Shown: positions 37,801-50,790 of the stretch, piece after piece
Position numbering within the stretch: position 1 is the first letter of the stretch
Layout of the letters: each line of letters begins with the position of its first letter
NCBI GenBank assembly: GCA_004335835.1
Contig: RWJK01001354.1
Location: forward strand, 21,251 to 85,250
From: Scenedesmus sp. ARA3
Taxonomy: Eukaryota > Chlorophyta > Chlorophyceae > Sphaeropleales > Scenedesmaceae
Direction of reading: 5' to 3'
DNA: 64,000 bases
Program-made: the position numbers and the translations under genes
Notes under the pieces: model-generated
Databases searched by the model: none
Told to the model about the DNA's origin: nothing
Seen by the model: the letters and a program-made list of their open reading frames with translations, nothing else

Positions 37801-40800
37801 ACATGTGCATGTTGTTCCTCTGTGGTGTTTATGTTGGTTGTGGTTTTGAACAATGGGATTATGTTGGTGCAGGGGTATGGGTGCACTGCAGGCGCACCAA
37901 AGGCTGTGTTGCAATAAGCAGAACCATTTTTTTGCTGCTGCCCACCACAGCCAGTGTGGCAATGACCAGCCTGCCTGAACAGCTGTGCACCTGCTGCCAA
38001 AATGTTGACAGTGCTGACACATAAGCTTACGGCTGTGCTGTGCTGCGAGACTGACTTGTCACTGCCACCACTACTGCCAAGCGGTGCAAAACATGTCCCT
38101 GCCAGCACTTGCTAGGTTCCTGGCAATGGCTGCTGCATACACTCTGGTGCGGCTGCAGCGCTGCTCTACTCTACCAGTAACATAGACATGGACGCAAGGT
38201 TTGAATGTTTGAATTGGTTACACGCAAGCTAAGCGTTCAAGCAAGTCAACGCACATACAACGCGCAACAATGATGGCACAGAGCTGAGCTGGCGGCTGAT
38301 GGCAGGCAGGCAGTTGCAAGGCATGACTGTGGGCACCCAGTCATACCTCAACTGCCTTCTCCTCATCGCCTGCACACTCGCCCAGCGCCTTCTTGCAGTC
38401 CATCATGCCAGCGCCAGTCTTCTTGCGAAGGCTGGACACCGCTTTGGCACTGATGCCCGCTGCAGCAACACAGCAGCGGCGGCAGGACGTACAACATGTT
38501 GGCAACCGCCACACCAGCAAGCGGATGCACGCGCAAGATGCCACCAAAAAGAAGCATGCAGCGCTGCAACATGGCAACGCTGCGATGCAGCAACGCTGTG
38601 ACAGAGACTCTTGCAGCTGCAATACAACATATCAGCACTAAGACAGCGGCTGCGCCACACAGCAAGCACAACAATCAACAGATACAATTGCAGATGCTAG
38701 CCATCACTGGATGAGCCACATCAACATGTGCCTGCTTCACTTCTGTGCCAAGACTAGCCAGCTGTCATCTCCCTTCCCACCCAGTCAACAATACACGGGC
38801 CGCATGTCAAGAGTCAAACCATCCGTCCACCCCTGCCCGACCAAGCTAGCCACCACAGCCAGTATGTGTGGACACCACTGCTGCAAGAACCGCTCAGCTG
38901 CTAGCAGTTCCTGCAAGCCAAGCTGCAGCATGACCGCAGCAGCAGCTGTCAGGACCCATTGAGGCTGCAGCAAGGAGCTGCCTTCACCCCTTCAGGCTGC
39001 AGCCAGGGCTGCCTGCACCCCTTGAACTAGGGAGGCATGTCCCCTCGCCGCCTCCAAGAGGACCTCGCTCAGGCGCGCTGCGCACCTGACACTGCTGCTG
39101 CTGCCACCACAGGGTTCCTGCGCGCCAGGCGAGGCACCTCTGCCTCGTCTGCCTCCTCATCTCCCGCCATGAGGTCCTTCACAATGCTGTCCACTGCGCG
39201 AGCATCATACAGGCCGCTGGCCACTGCCTCCAGCTCCGCTGCCAGCTCAGCATCCATCTCAGCCTCACCCTGTTTGTGATTGTGTTGTTGATTGTGTTGA
39301 TGATTGTGGTGGTGGTGGTGGTGGGGCAGCAGCACAGCACGGGAGCGAAGGCAGCAAGGCAAGGGTCAGCAACAGCTAGTGGACGCGGTAGGAGATGCCT
39401 TGCAGGAAGGCAGACAGCTAGCACAGACCGCCAGAACCAGCTGCTTCTGCCAACCTAAGAGGCACCAAACACTACTGTTACAAAGCACACAGCATTGCAA
39501 CCTACATGAATGGCAAGCCCCCCAAAGCCAACCTAAATGCCGCTGCTTCATATCTCTTGTTGCATGTCAACTCAAAGATCCCGCCGCCTCTCACCTCCTC
39601 GGCCGCGCCCTCGCGGCGCACCACGCCCCACTCGCCGCCCTCCTCGGCCTGCACGATCTTGTAGCCCAGGCGCTTCAGCAGGGAGGCGGGCACGTAGCTG
39701 GTGTCGTTGACTGCCACGCCGATGCACTCGTCCTCGTCCTCCTCAAGCTCGCCGCTGAAAGCGTCCAGCAGCGTGGCGTTGGAGGCGTTGGTGGGGTCCA
39801 CACCCTGGGGTAAGCAGCAGAGGGCGGTAGCACAGGGACGCACGTCAGTGTCAGACCAACACACTCATGTGACCAAAAGTGCTGGGCACGTGAAGCAGAT
39901 ATCCCCCACATGCGACCACTGCACGCATGTGACACAACAACCTCACTCCTGCAAGCATAACCTCATCCAAAGCCCCTGCTGACCCTAGCCTTCCCCAGGC
40001 ACACCAGCAGTGCCCCTCCCCACTCACCACGGGCCTGTCTGGCAGCCTCACACCAGCCAGGGGGCCGACCAGCCTGCTGCTGCGGCTCGCGCCGCCCCTG
40101 CGTGCTGCCAGCACCTCAAGGCGAAGGTCCTCGGGCACAACACTGACCATGCCCTCCTCATCATCCTCATCAGCGCCAGCAGCAGCGACAGCGCCCTGCG
40201 GGTATGAATACACACAGCAATGTTGATGGTCAGCAGCAGGCAGCATATGTGACTGAACCGTTGCACCATCCTGCACCATCTGGACAGAACCTGAAACAGG
40301 CGCAGCAAAGGCAGCAGATGCAGATGGCGCACACCCTGCATGCTGCAGGCACGAGCCCAATCAAGCACATACTCTTCATCCCCGCACCCTCAACCAAAAC
40401 ACATATAGTACTCAAAACCCCGTTGAACCCACCTCAGCGGGGTCCAGCTGCTCCAGCAGCGCATCGCCGTCCTCTGCCTCGTCATCATCACCCGCGGCGT
40501 CCTCTGCTGCCGCCCACATGCCCTGGATGATGGCAGCGTCGCTCAGGTCATCCACGTTGGTCTCCTCCAGCATCTCTGCAGATGGACAGGTGCAGGTGCT
40601 TTGAGAGGTTGCAAGGAATTGCAACTGTGAACAGGACACGCAGGAACTCCCTGTTGGCAGGACTTGCACAGAATGCGAGTAAGCAGCAGCAGGCTCTTAC
40701 ATCAGCATGAGTACAAGGCCTCGAATGTTGAGACATACAAGACTTGCAGGAACGTTGCTGACTAACACGACTTCTACGCACTCTGACCAAAGTAGCTCAT

Positions 40801-43636
40801 AATCAGGCCGCTGCAGCAGCTGCGCGGCTGTCCTGCAGGTGCTGAGTCAGCCCACCTGCAAACTCTGCCAGCTCATTGTCTGCGTCCTCCGTCAGGCGCT
40901 GAGTCAGCAGCGGCGTGCCGTCCTCAACGTCCATCACAAAGCAGCTGATGGAGTCGCCCACCTGCCAGCACAGCGCAGCAGAGGCACAGCCGTTTGAATA
41001 ACACGTTAGTCACGGCTATGTCTATGTGTGTGCTACAGAAAGGCCAGCGTGAAAGGCTGCACAGCACTCTGCGCAGCACGCTGCACAGCATTGTTGAAGT
41101 TGCTTGTTGCTGCCACTGCACATGCTGCCTGCACAGCGCAGCACTATACATGTCAGCCAGGGCTGCGTGCAGGTGTGTCTTGCAAAGACAACAAGTGTGA
41201 AGGATTGACTGAAGTAGGCGACCAACTCCACAAAACTCTGCGCACAGCACTCTACTGAGGCTGCTTGTTGCAGCCGTTGCCGCTGCTGCCAACCACCAGC
41301 CGCACCTTGTAGTAAGCTGCTGGGTCGATGTTGTCCACCTCTGTGTACGCCTCTGCCTCGTCCTCAGCCTCCTCACCCTCGACAAGGTGGCTGGGCGCCA
41401 GCAGCTCGCTCACATGGATGAGGCCCTGGCAACACAGCAGCAGCAGCAGCCGCCATGGTGCAGTGCAAACGTGAGCAACACCACCATACTATATATGTAG
41501 CAGATGCTTGTCACAGATTGGCAGCATCTGCGCAAGCAAGCAGCCCTGAACAGCTCAAACCACATGCCATACACCGCGTCTCTGCACATTCACAAGCATA
41601 CACGCATGCACTATTATGCAAAAACGGCCGCCCTCACCTCAGCGCTGCTGCCGTCCTCCAGGGAGTAGCTCACAGTCACGCCGCTGGCGTCAACAGCAGT
41701 CACGGTGCCGCTGACCAGGTCCTCCAGCGCCAGTGCAATGTCGCGCGCGTCCTCGGCTGACAGCTCGTCCACAAACTCCAGCTCAGCGGGGTCAATGTCA
41801 GCTGCAGGTCGATGAATGACAAGTCAAGTAAAGTCAAATCAGAAGGGAGCGAGGACAGCAAGAGAGACAGGCTGAGCAGGAAGGGTGCAGTGCTGGCGAG
41901 CGACACACTTGATGGAGGCGCAAGGAGCTGCAGCCAACGCACTGCATCTGGCCGTTGCTGCACCTCCACGCAGCAGGAGCATGCCCTCCACGCAGCAGGA
42001 ATATGCCAACTTGCTGCCGGCGCTGCTCCCCTGCTGCTTCAGGCTGCAGGCATCACCTCAGTTCATAATAGAAAGAGCATCTGCTGCTGGATCTGCATCT
42101 GCACCTGCACCTGCTGCTGCTGCCCCAGCGCCGCACCTGTGTCCTCTTCGTCGTCCTCCACCACAAAGGTGAGGCCGTCCAGCTCAGCAGTGGTGGGGTC
42201 AACAGCAATGTCCTCGTCCTCGACTGCAGCAGCAACACAACACCGCGCAAAAGCAAAGACACATGCAAACAAGAGGTCAGCTCACTGTGGACAGCATGCC
42301 TATTGCCGCCTCACGTGACAACCCGCTTCTGCAAGCAGCTGTGCAAGATTCAGTGTACGGGTCGCACACAACGACCTCCTGCTGCCAGGCGGCTGCTCCT
42401 CTGCTGCTGCTGCTGCTGCGTGACGCGCTGCTCACCGTCGTCCTCCTCCTCCTCCCTGGCATTGCGGCCGCCGCCGCGCCTGCCCTCGCTGCTGCCGCCC
42501 ACGCCCATGCCCTTGCGGGTGAGCGCCAGGCGCTTGCCTGCCACGTCCACGCTCAGCACGCGCGCCTTGATGGTCTCGCCCACCTTGATGACGTCAGCAG
42601 CATTCTTGACAAAGCCGTCCTGCAAGCAAATTGTGCAACAGTTGCAGATGAAACAGTTGCAGGCATGCGAGGGAGATGTACAGTGAGGCCACCAGGCAAC
42701 ACCCGGGGCAGCTGTGCCTGCTAGCACAAGAGCACTGCTGCAATGTGTGCCTCAAACACTGCTGGGAGCCTCGGTGCTGTGCATCAGTGGTGATATGCTG
42801 AAATCTGGGCTCTCGTGCTGCAGCAGCTGCCACTGCTGGAATGCTTTGGAGCATGCCCACTGCTTGCACGTGCTCGGCACTGTCCGCTATTGCTGATCAA
42901 GTGGACCTACAATCTCAGTGAGCAGTCAACCCACACCCTGAAAATGTCCTGCAGGAAAGGGAACGGTAATGGCAGACTAGGCTGCACCAGCAACAGCAGC
43001 AGCAGAAGCGGTGGTCCTGAAGCTGTTGCATGCCACTCACCGTCAGCTGGGAGATGTGAATCAGGCCCTGAGACTCAGCACCGATGTCCACAAACGCTCC
43101 GAAGCTCTGGACGCTCGTCTGCAGCAGCACCGAAAGTTGGTGTCGGCAAGTGCGAGCAGCACAGCGCCCACAAGTTTCCCCAGCAAGCTGGCCCCACCCA
43201 CAGGCTTACCACGCGGCCCTCCACGATCTCATTGGCCTCAAAGGCGGTCAATGGCTTTCCCTCATTGCGTGGGCGGCGTGCTGGAGCAGGCGCAGCGGGA
43301 GCAGGCGCCTCTGACTCTGCAGCTGCCACAGTCACCAGTGCCCGGCGACTGCCCTTGAAGGCCTGTGCCCTCTTGCGTGTCACGCGCCTGCACAAAATCC
43401 CCATGAATCGCGTTACTATAACTCCGAAATCAGCAAAGGGCTGTTGCAGCTCACGCCCACCACTGCCCTCACCTGCTGCCACTGCTAACCAGGCCAGGGC
43501 CAGTGCGAGCGGCCTTGCCCTACATGGTGACGAACATCCTTTGTTAGAGCAATGCGGCATAAATTGAAGCTGACTTATGAGCTAGGCTGCTATATCCAAC
43601 CTGAAGGCAACTTGGCTGGCGGATTGTACCCAGCAT
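34863..43636 (-). CDS. PETs: Plastid EF-Ts polyprotein (two S1 domains plus two EF-Ts modules)
   Basis: Twenty exons, all in phase, 1027 aa: 43601-43636, 43473-43519, 43210-43387, 43041-43118, 42436-42619, 42137-42223, 41638-41801, 41306-41425, 40856-40961, 40433-40575, 40028-40195, 39595-39804, 39086-39269, 38347-38459, 37390-37701, 36822-36953, 36421-36570, 35963-36135, 35389-35689, 34863-35060. After a basic transit peptide, S1 domain 1 spans about residues 78-150 ([20 protein letters not shown]) and S1 domain 2 about 235-320 (GLIHVSELL). Acidic linkers reach to about 565. EF-Ts module 1 is about 570-780 and module 2 about 808-1027; each has a UBA-like start ([30 protein letters not shown]) and the TDFVA core motif. 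Chlamydomonas PETs, processed into PSRP-7 (plastid ribosome) and EF-Ts (EF-Tu nucleotide exchange), has this layout and about this length. Confidence 0.95.
37264..37300 (-). repeat. Intronic copy of an EF-Ts exon end and donor
   Basis: This stretch nearly matches 37387-37418, the 3' end of the exon at 37390-37701. On the minus strand both read KPEAVRAK followed by GTG. It lies about 120 bases into the following intron. Confidence 0.88.
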
Positions 43637-44169
43637 CGTGCTGGTCTGCTGCTAAATGTAATTACAAGTAGCAACCAGACACGGGTCAGAGGGTGCTACG
43701 GAACAGCTTGCGAGACCTCCTGCTCCACTCTCTCTTGGCCACAGCACAGCATCGTGGTTTTGGCGTGACTTGCGCGACGCATTCGCATCGATGCTTTTAC
43801 AATCAATATAACTAAAGTTAAACTTGCAGTTTCTGCGGCGCTGACTTTTGCGTGCCCACTTTTCAGTGGTCAGTGGTCAAACTCAAGTGCACTTGCTGAA
43901 CTCAATCACCGTGCATATCCAGAGCACAACAGCAACCCGGCATAACCACCAGATATGCTGGGAGCAATAAAGATCGTGCAAATCGCATGCACATGCTGAC
44001 ATGCGTGCAGCAGGACCTGCCTGGCGCCTGTGCGATTAGTCACACAGGCATGCGCGCCAACACCAGTGTTGGTACCATGCACATGCCGGACAAACTTGTT
44101 GAACAGAGCTGTTATCGCACAGTGCAGGGAACCAAATCATAGCAAGCAATCATGTACACAGCTAATTGT
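43637..44169. other. Intergenic region, no supported gene
   Basis: 5' side of the EF-Ts polyprotein gene and 3' side of the histidine-phosphatase gene (both minus strand), so the polyprotein promoter should lie here. An AT-richer patch is visible at 43780-43850. No other feature is seen. Confidence 0.45.
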
Positions 44170-47124
44170 TCATACTGACGGCCCCTCCACCACACCAGCT
44201 GCCGGGAACCCAGGGAAGTGCTGTGGGTCATGCCCGTGCGTGTCCGACTGCTCGTCTGCCACCACAATGGATCGCAGCTCGCCTGCAGAGGCAGCAGGAA
44301 CACAAGCGCAGTTGTGATGAAAACGAAACACACTTCCCTGTCTCACCATGGCATAGCAGGCTGCATTGCAGGCATGCACAAATTCTACAGTGCGGGTCTT
44401 TAGTGCTGGTGCGCACGCAGATGAATTGCTGCTGTTAAACACACTGCTGCTGTTGAACACACACAGCGCTTTGAGGGAGTGCTAGCTCATGCTACTTGTT
44501 GAACTAGTAGACTTACACGAAAGTGCTTGCTGTCTACAGCATGGAGCCTGGTTCACCACAGCTGCCACTCACAGTTTTCGAACCAGCGGTGCAGCTCTCC
44601 CTGCACTGTCATGGACGCCTGGCCGCCATAGTTGGTCATCATGAAGTGCAGGAAGCTGGAATGACTCACAACCTGCGCCGCACAGACAGGAAAAAGAACA
44701 TCAGCAGGGCTTGCACTGGCCACATGCTGCAGCAACCTGCGACAGGCCCTCCCCTGCACCACCAACGACGTCCCACAGCCTGCTGTGCGCTTGCAGTTTA
44801 CAGTAAACCACTTGACATTGCAAGCTCCCACCTGTGGCCTGCTGCTGACGCTCCACCATTTACACATTACCTCGCTCGCGACCTGGCAACGGACGCGTCC
44901 TGAGTACACTAAGCAGCCACCACATGCACTGCCGCCCTGTATCTAGTGCCCCAGGCAGCTCATGCACACCTCAAGTACGTACCTAGTACGTACGTGTATA
45001 CACCTGCAGCCCCTGCTGCTGCATACGCCCCTGCTGATGCGTAAGCCCCTGCTGCTGCGTACGCCCCTGCTGCTGCATACGCCCCTGCTGCTGCGTAAGC
45101 CCCTGCTGCTGCATACCCCCCTGCTGCTGCGTACGCCCCTGCTGCTGCATACGCCCCTGCTTCCACGTACGCCCCAGCTGCTGTGCAACAGCCCCCTATT
45201 AAAAGCACCCACCGCGATGTTGCGCTCCGGCCGCGCCAGCAGCTGCGCCATGAAGGCCAGGCCCCGCGCCTTGATCTCCTCTTTGGTCTCGCGGTGACCC
45301 GCCTGCCACAGCACATCCTCCTCATCAGACAGCAGCGAGAAATCCACAGCTGCAGTGCAGGCAGCAAGCACGGCAGCCGGCAGCCGGCAGCCGGCACAGA
45401 GCGTTCAGCAGCAGCGTTGGGCAGCAAGCAGGACGAATCTGGCAGTGCTGCGCAGCTCCAGATGGCCAGCAGCCAGCGCGGCTGCCGTCAACTCCCACTG
45501 CTGCGGCCATATGCCTAACAAGCCGCTGCCCTGCTCTGCACATGGGCAGGCAGTGGCAACTGCCCCTTCGACAATGGTCATAAGTACGCTGAGCACCTTG
45601 CCGGTAAATCTCCTGCATCCCCTGTACCACACAAGTCCGACTTGCATCCACCTCTCACCTGGGTACTCGGCTGCCAGCTCGCTGACTGAGCTGCGCTTGT
45701 CACACGGGTGCACCCCCAGGTGCTCCCTGCACAGCTCATAGCACACAAATGGCGGGCAGCCTTCCGCGCTGACTGCCGGGTGTGCTGTCACCTTGCCCTG
45801 CTGCTCTACATACTCCAGCATCAGTGGCGGCGTGCCGTTGCTGGGCTTGCTGCTGTGGTTGCCGAAGCAGCCGACTGCTGTCTGCAGCGCCCGCTTCAGG
45901 GGTGACACCATAACCACATCCACTTGAATGCCTGAGGCCTTGATGTGCTGCTGCAACGCCTTGGCCTGCAGGGGCAGCAGACACGCCATGCAGGATAGGC
46001 AAGCCTCACAAAGTAACTCACGAGGTAGGAAGGAACCAACTGAGAGCCTGGATATCATCAACAACGGCCGAGCAGGAAGACACCCTTGAGCAGCAGACAT
46101 CGCTTGCTGCAACCCTGGTGGCATGCATCAAGGCATTGGCGTACATGTGCTTGTCCTGCTGCTGTGCCTTGACAGGCAACTGCTGCTGACAGCATACTGC
46201 GGACACCAGCACGTTATATCTAACATCGTAGCTGCTGGCGATGCCGTCTCAAACAAAACCAGCTGTCCTAGCTCAGCAAAGTCCTGCTTGCGGCCTGCTC
46301 AGTCCGTGGCAGCAACTGACGCTGCGGAGCTCTGTGTGTCTCTTTCATGCACGCCTGCTGCCCCTGCTGAAACGGCCAGCCCTGCTGCACCCTCTGCAGC
46401 TGCTGGGGCAGTGCCAGCCCTCGCACCTGCTGCCAGCCAAACTCTGTCAGGTGTGCATCCAGGTACTCAGGGCTGCAGTACAGGCTGTGGTCCTTGCGCC
46501 CAGCCACGTTGTGGTAGCCCTCTCCTGCAAGTGCCACGAGCACCACTTTCATTTGTGACACATGTTGCATGGCCACCTCCAGGGACAGGCGGGCTACTAG
46601 CATAAGTGGCAGCTGTGCATGAACCATGTTGCTGGTGCCCGCAGGAACGTCTCAGAGTTTGAGGGTACAATGTTGACCAGTACATCGTGCAACAACTATA
46701 TACGCAGTGTAGACGCAGCGGCTGCTTCCTCTAGTCGTTTCCTGCTGCTCACCATGCCTGATGAGGTGCAGCACCTGCCCAACATCCACAGTAACACAGC
46801 ATCAGCGGCAGGGCAGCAGAGCGCATGAATTATAGCCTTATAGCAGCAACCAGCTGCATTCATGCATACGTAACGATACTCACGAACCAATTGCATGCTA
46901 CGTGGAGTCCCACGCACCTTGTGGTGCCTCAAAGGAACCACGGTTAGTTGTGGGCAATTCAGCGCCTGCTGCCTCAGCTGCTGCTCGATACCAGCCACCA
47001 GCTCTGTGTTCTTTGTCATGGTGCGAGCAGACACTGTTCTTTGTGCAAATTTCAAGCCTGTTGTGCGTTCTGATGCGGGCGTGATACGGATTCGCTGGCC
47101 TGGCAGTGTCTGGGCGTGCAGCAT
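44170..47124 (-). CDS. Histidine phosphatase (phosphoglycerate mutase-like) protein
   Basis: Minus-strand exons are 46918-47124, 46753-46774, 46427-46524, 45659-45965, 45213-45349, 44573-44672 and 44170-44282, in phase throughout (327 aa). The catalytic motif is VLHLIRHGEGYHNVAG; its RHG is carried by a 22-base microexon. Other family segments are YLDAHLTEFGWQQ, VVMVSPLKRALQTAVG (with the Arg of the active site), PCDKRSSVSELAAEYPAVDFSLLSDEEDVLW (acid residue region), VVSHSSFLHFMM (second catalytic His) and FENCELRSIVVAD. This matches the plant phosphoglycerate mutase-like group of the histidine phosphatase clan; its substrate is not known. The 5' exon starts at an ATG at 47122-47124, but the first 35 residues are weakly supported and an internal Met (MTKNTELV) is possible. 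The intron at 44673-45212 holds a 15-base minisatellite. Confidence 0.92.
45003..45185. repeat. Intronic minisatellite, about 15-base unit
   Basis: About twelve units of cccctgctgctgc(a/g)ta(c/a)g in tandem, with C/T and G/A variants between units. It lies in the intron between exons 5 and 6 of the histidine-phosphatase gene and is CTG-rich on the plus strand (CAG-rich in the transcript). Confidence 0.93.
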
Positions 47125-47851
47125 CTCAGTTGATCTATTCCGTCAGTTTTAAACGCATGGATACGCCAGTTGTTGGTCAAGCTCACATTACCAACTGCTG
47201 AACTGGAAGGTGGCACACCAGGTGGCAGAAACCACAAGCCCTACCAGGCTGGAGTCACTGACAGAAGTGACACGGCCTGACACCGACGAACCCGGCCGCA
47301 TGCACGCATGCCCATTGGCCAAGGGAGCTTGATGTAGCTGTGCATACACTTGACCATGTATCAGCCCAGCAGCCTACAGCACAGCTTGCAGGTGTCGTTA
47401 TCACCCCATGCATGACAGCCAGGGCCCCGGGGACGGCGAAAGCATCACACCCGGACGCTGCTGCGGCAGCACACGGCAGGATCCTGTACACACCTTCATG
47501 CACAGCATCAAACAATCCTGCATGAAAAACTTATGTCAACAGCACACAACTAATAAGCAAACCAGCCACCGCTGGCATGCGCCAGGCTAGCAAACCCTGC
47601 TTCCGCATCATGCAGCGCCAGGCACTGGTTGATCACGACCTCCTACACAAAGCACAAGGTAGTGCCAGCTGGCTCTTTATATCTACTCCTGTCGGTGCAT
47701 AATCACCAAACACACACCATGGTAACTAAGCACCAGCATGCACAGCCACTGCTAGGACTCATACTCAGGCAGCACCCAGCCACGCACAACCTGCTTAACT
47801 ACTATACGGCAGCCTACCCTCCCAGCACACCCTAATTTGCAGCTTGCAAAT
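47125..47851. other. Intergenic region, no supported gene
   Basis: 5' side of the histidine-phosphatase gene and 3' side of the tRNase Z gene (both minus strand). Short frames only; nothing recognised. Confidence 0.5.
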
Positions 47852-48374
47852 TCACTTGCCATCACCCTGCGGTTGCCGCGCAGGCACGTGCGCAGTGAAC
47901 AGGTCCGCAGCCAGCAAGATGGGCCCCCCGTTATAACACTCCTCCGCCTCGCGCTGCAGCGCCTTCACAGCGCGCTCGTCAGCAGCAGCAGCTTCCTCAT
48001 TGGCCTGCGCAACCTCCCACGCCCGCACGCGCCGGTCCTGCTGCCCACCCCGCCCGCCGCGCCCACCCTGCTGCGGTGGGCCGCCGCTGCTGCCAGGCGC
48101 GCTGCCTTCATAGCGTGCCGAGAAGTGTGTGAGCACTAGGCTGCGTGCCTGGATGGCTGCCGCAAACTCCCCGGCCATCCATGCTGTGCTGTGCTGCGCA
48201 ACAGCAGCCTTGCCTTCCATGCCTGATGCGAATGTGGCCTCGTGTGACACCAGGTCAGCGCCACATGCCACAGGCGCGATCGCACGCGAGTCGACTGTGT
48301 CGCCAAGGATCAGCACACGCCGACCTTGCCGTTGCTGCTGCTGCTGCTGCCCATCCTTCTCATCCTGCTCATGT

Positions 48375-48407
<33 letters not shown>

Positions 48408-49404
48408 GGAGTCAGCACGTCGAAGACATAGCCCCAGCACGGCACACGGTGCTGCAGCTGCGCTGCTGTGATGGTGGCGTGCTGGCTGGCCAGGCGCCAC
48501 ACCAAACCAGACTTGGCCTTGAACATCGTCTGCAGCAGCAGCAGGCAGGCAGGCGCAGGCGCAATCAACGGCAGAACCCAGCAGGATGACCAGTAAAAAG
48601 CAGTAGACATGCAGCAGATCCAACGAGTATGCAGAACTGCACCTTCCTGCGTACAAAGCGTGATGCAACCAGTCAGCTCCCACCAGCCGCGTCAGCCGCA
48701 TACCCACTGCGCATCCACAGCAATAGAGAGGTATGCAGAGGGCCTCCCCCGTACATTCGCACCTGCCAAGCCGCACAAACCAACTCACAGACAACTACGC
48801 CCTCAGCCACGCCCACCCTGCCGCTCACCCTGCGTGTGTTGGAGGGGTGGTTCTGCCAGTCCAGCCCGGCGCGATCCAGCCGCTCCAACAGGCCAGCCGG
48901 CAGCTGCTCACGCGGCAGGACCTGCGGCGCCAGCCGCCGCACAAAGGCCTGGCCGGGCGCACAGCCAGGCAGCGGCTGCCAGCCATGCGCGTCACTGCAG
49001 CAGCAAGGGAGTGATGTGATGCAGGCCGATGTCAGAGCCAGCAGTGCAGTTTGAAGAAGCACGTCACACACGTGTCCATGCCGGCGAAAGAACAGCATCC
49101 ATTGGCGACACACCGTCAGGACCACACAGAAACCATGCTCTGCTGACCGCCTCAAACTAAGCGCAAGCTTCAACCCTGTACCTCACCCCCCAGCCAACCC
49201 TGACACGCCAGCCACATGTACGCTAAAACCTCAAAAACATTCACAACCCCGCACCTGTCGTCCTCGCAGAACTCTGTCACATACACAGGCAGGTCCAGCC
49301 GCCGCCCCACGCCCGCGCCCACCAGCAGCGCTGACACCAGCTCGCCCAGCTTGGGCGGGCCCACCAGCCGCAGCACACCAGGGCCCTCGCCAGCTGGCCA
49401 ATCC

Positions 49405-49445
<41 letters not shown>

Positions 49446-50790
49446 GCGCTCGCGCTGTGCGCGGCGTGCAGCACAAAGCGACACCAGCATGCTGCCGATG
49501 CCAAAGCAGTGGTCGCCGTGCAGGTGCGTGACAAAGATGCTGTCCACCTGCAGGCGCGCAGCAGGCGTGCGGTTGTTCAGCTGTGCAGTCGTGCCAGCGT
49601 GTGGTCGTGCAGCAGCAGCAGCCAGCTGGCAGCGATGCAGCACTGATGTTGACTGTCAAGAGTGCTGCTGCAAAGATACATGATGTGGCGAGCAGCAGCT
49701 GCTTATGCCCTGCTTATCGCTGGCCATACAACAGCAACAAAAGTAAGATACACCCCGACCTTCATCATGCACAATGTTATCTCGATCAGAAGAGTTGTGT
49801 TCAAGTTGCTTCCCCGCCGCACCTGCTCCAGCTGCAGGCCCGTGCTGCGCGCCTGCCTGTGGCTGCCCTCCCCGCAGTCAACCATGAACAGCGCCTGGGG
49901 CAGCCGCACCAGCGTGCAGCTGATGTTGCGGTCCCGCGTTGGTGTGCCAGAGGACGTGCCCAGCCACGTCACCGCCAGGCCAGTCGGCAGCGACCAGTCC
50001 TGGTCAGCGCCCAGCTGGTACTTGATGAAGCTGCGCTGCTGCTGCTGCTGTTGGGTTTGCTGCTGTTGCTGCTGTGGCGGCGGCTGGGGGCGGTACTGCT
50101 GCTGCTGCCGGCCAGGATGTGGCCGTTGCTGCTGGCGGTCCGTGCGCTGCCTGTGCTGCTGCTGGCCTGGGTACTGCTGTTGCTGCTGCTGCTGGCGGGG
50201 TGGCCGCTGCTGCTGGTATCCCTGCTCCTGCTGCTGCTGGTCGCCATACTGCTGATACTCCTGCGCTTGTCGCTGCTGCTGCTGATACTGCTGAGGATAC
50301 TCCTGTGTTTGTCGCTGCTGGTAGCTGTACGCGCTGCTGCTGCTGCCATTTGCCCCTCTGCGAAGGTGCCCACCGGCTTGCCGCACTATTCTTTCAGCAC
50401 TGCTAGGCTTCGGCTCTGCATACCTGCTCCTGGCCTCTGCCTGCTGCTGCCTCACACGCGCAGCTGCAGCAGCCCTCAGCAGCGCATCACCAGGGGCTGC
50501 TGGCGTAGGTGCGACGTCTGTAGCAGCTGCATGGGGTGCCGGGCAGCTGCTGCGGTGCTGATAGACATGTGGCTGTGCACAGGGCACTGCATGCGGCCCA
50601 AAGCCTGCAGTTCCTGCAGTGGCAGCGGCAGGTGGATGGTCTCAGCCTGACATCGCTCTGAATGTGCAGCTGATGCGAAGCAAGGCCAGTGCATGCACGC
50701 AAGAAACGCTTGTAACAGTGTAAGTAGATTTTGGTAAGTAATTCACGCACCTGGCTTGCTGCTTGGCAGCAAAAACGAACGAGGCAGCAT
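47852..50790 (-). CDS. tRNase Z (ribonuclease Z), probably organellar
   Basis: Exons on the minus strand are 50751-50790, 49823-50613, 49255-49547, 48829-48994 and 47852-48529; phases close and give about 655 aa. The N-terminus MLPRSFLLPSSKPG is transit-peptide-like, followed by a Gln-rich low-complexity region (about residues 75-200) not expected in the family core. The metallo-beta-lactamase fold follows: LAVTWLGTSSGTPTRDRNISC, FMVDCGEGSHRQ, the zinc motif VTHLHGDHCFGIG, VPCWGYVFDV, LILGDTVDS (Asp ligand), LVSHEATF and VLTHFSARY. It cleaves 3' trailers from tRNA precursors. The order and length of the core fit the short-form enzymes, with extra poly-Gln insertions. The second exon has two tandem acceptors nine bases apart (50613 or 50604), both in frame. 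The next gene (metacaspase) is divergent. Confidence 0.92.

Noticed and set aside
43473..43560. Start of the EF-Ts polyprotein at the ATG at 43558-43560
   Set aside because: That start reaches the 43473 donor in phase 1 while the next exon needs phase 2. The alternative with a first exon at 43601-43636 closes in phase and gives a transit-peptide-like sequence.
44943..45427. Frames with AYAAAG or SSRGV repeats
   Set aside because: They come from the 15-base minisatellite in the intron of the histidine-phosphatase gene; the real exon stops at 45213.
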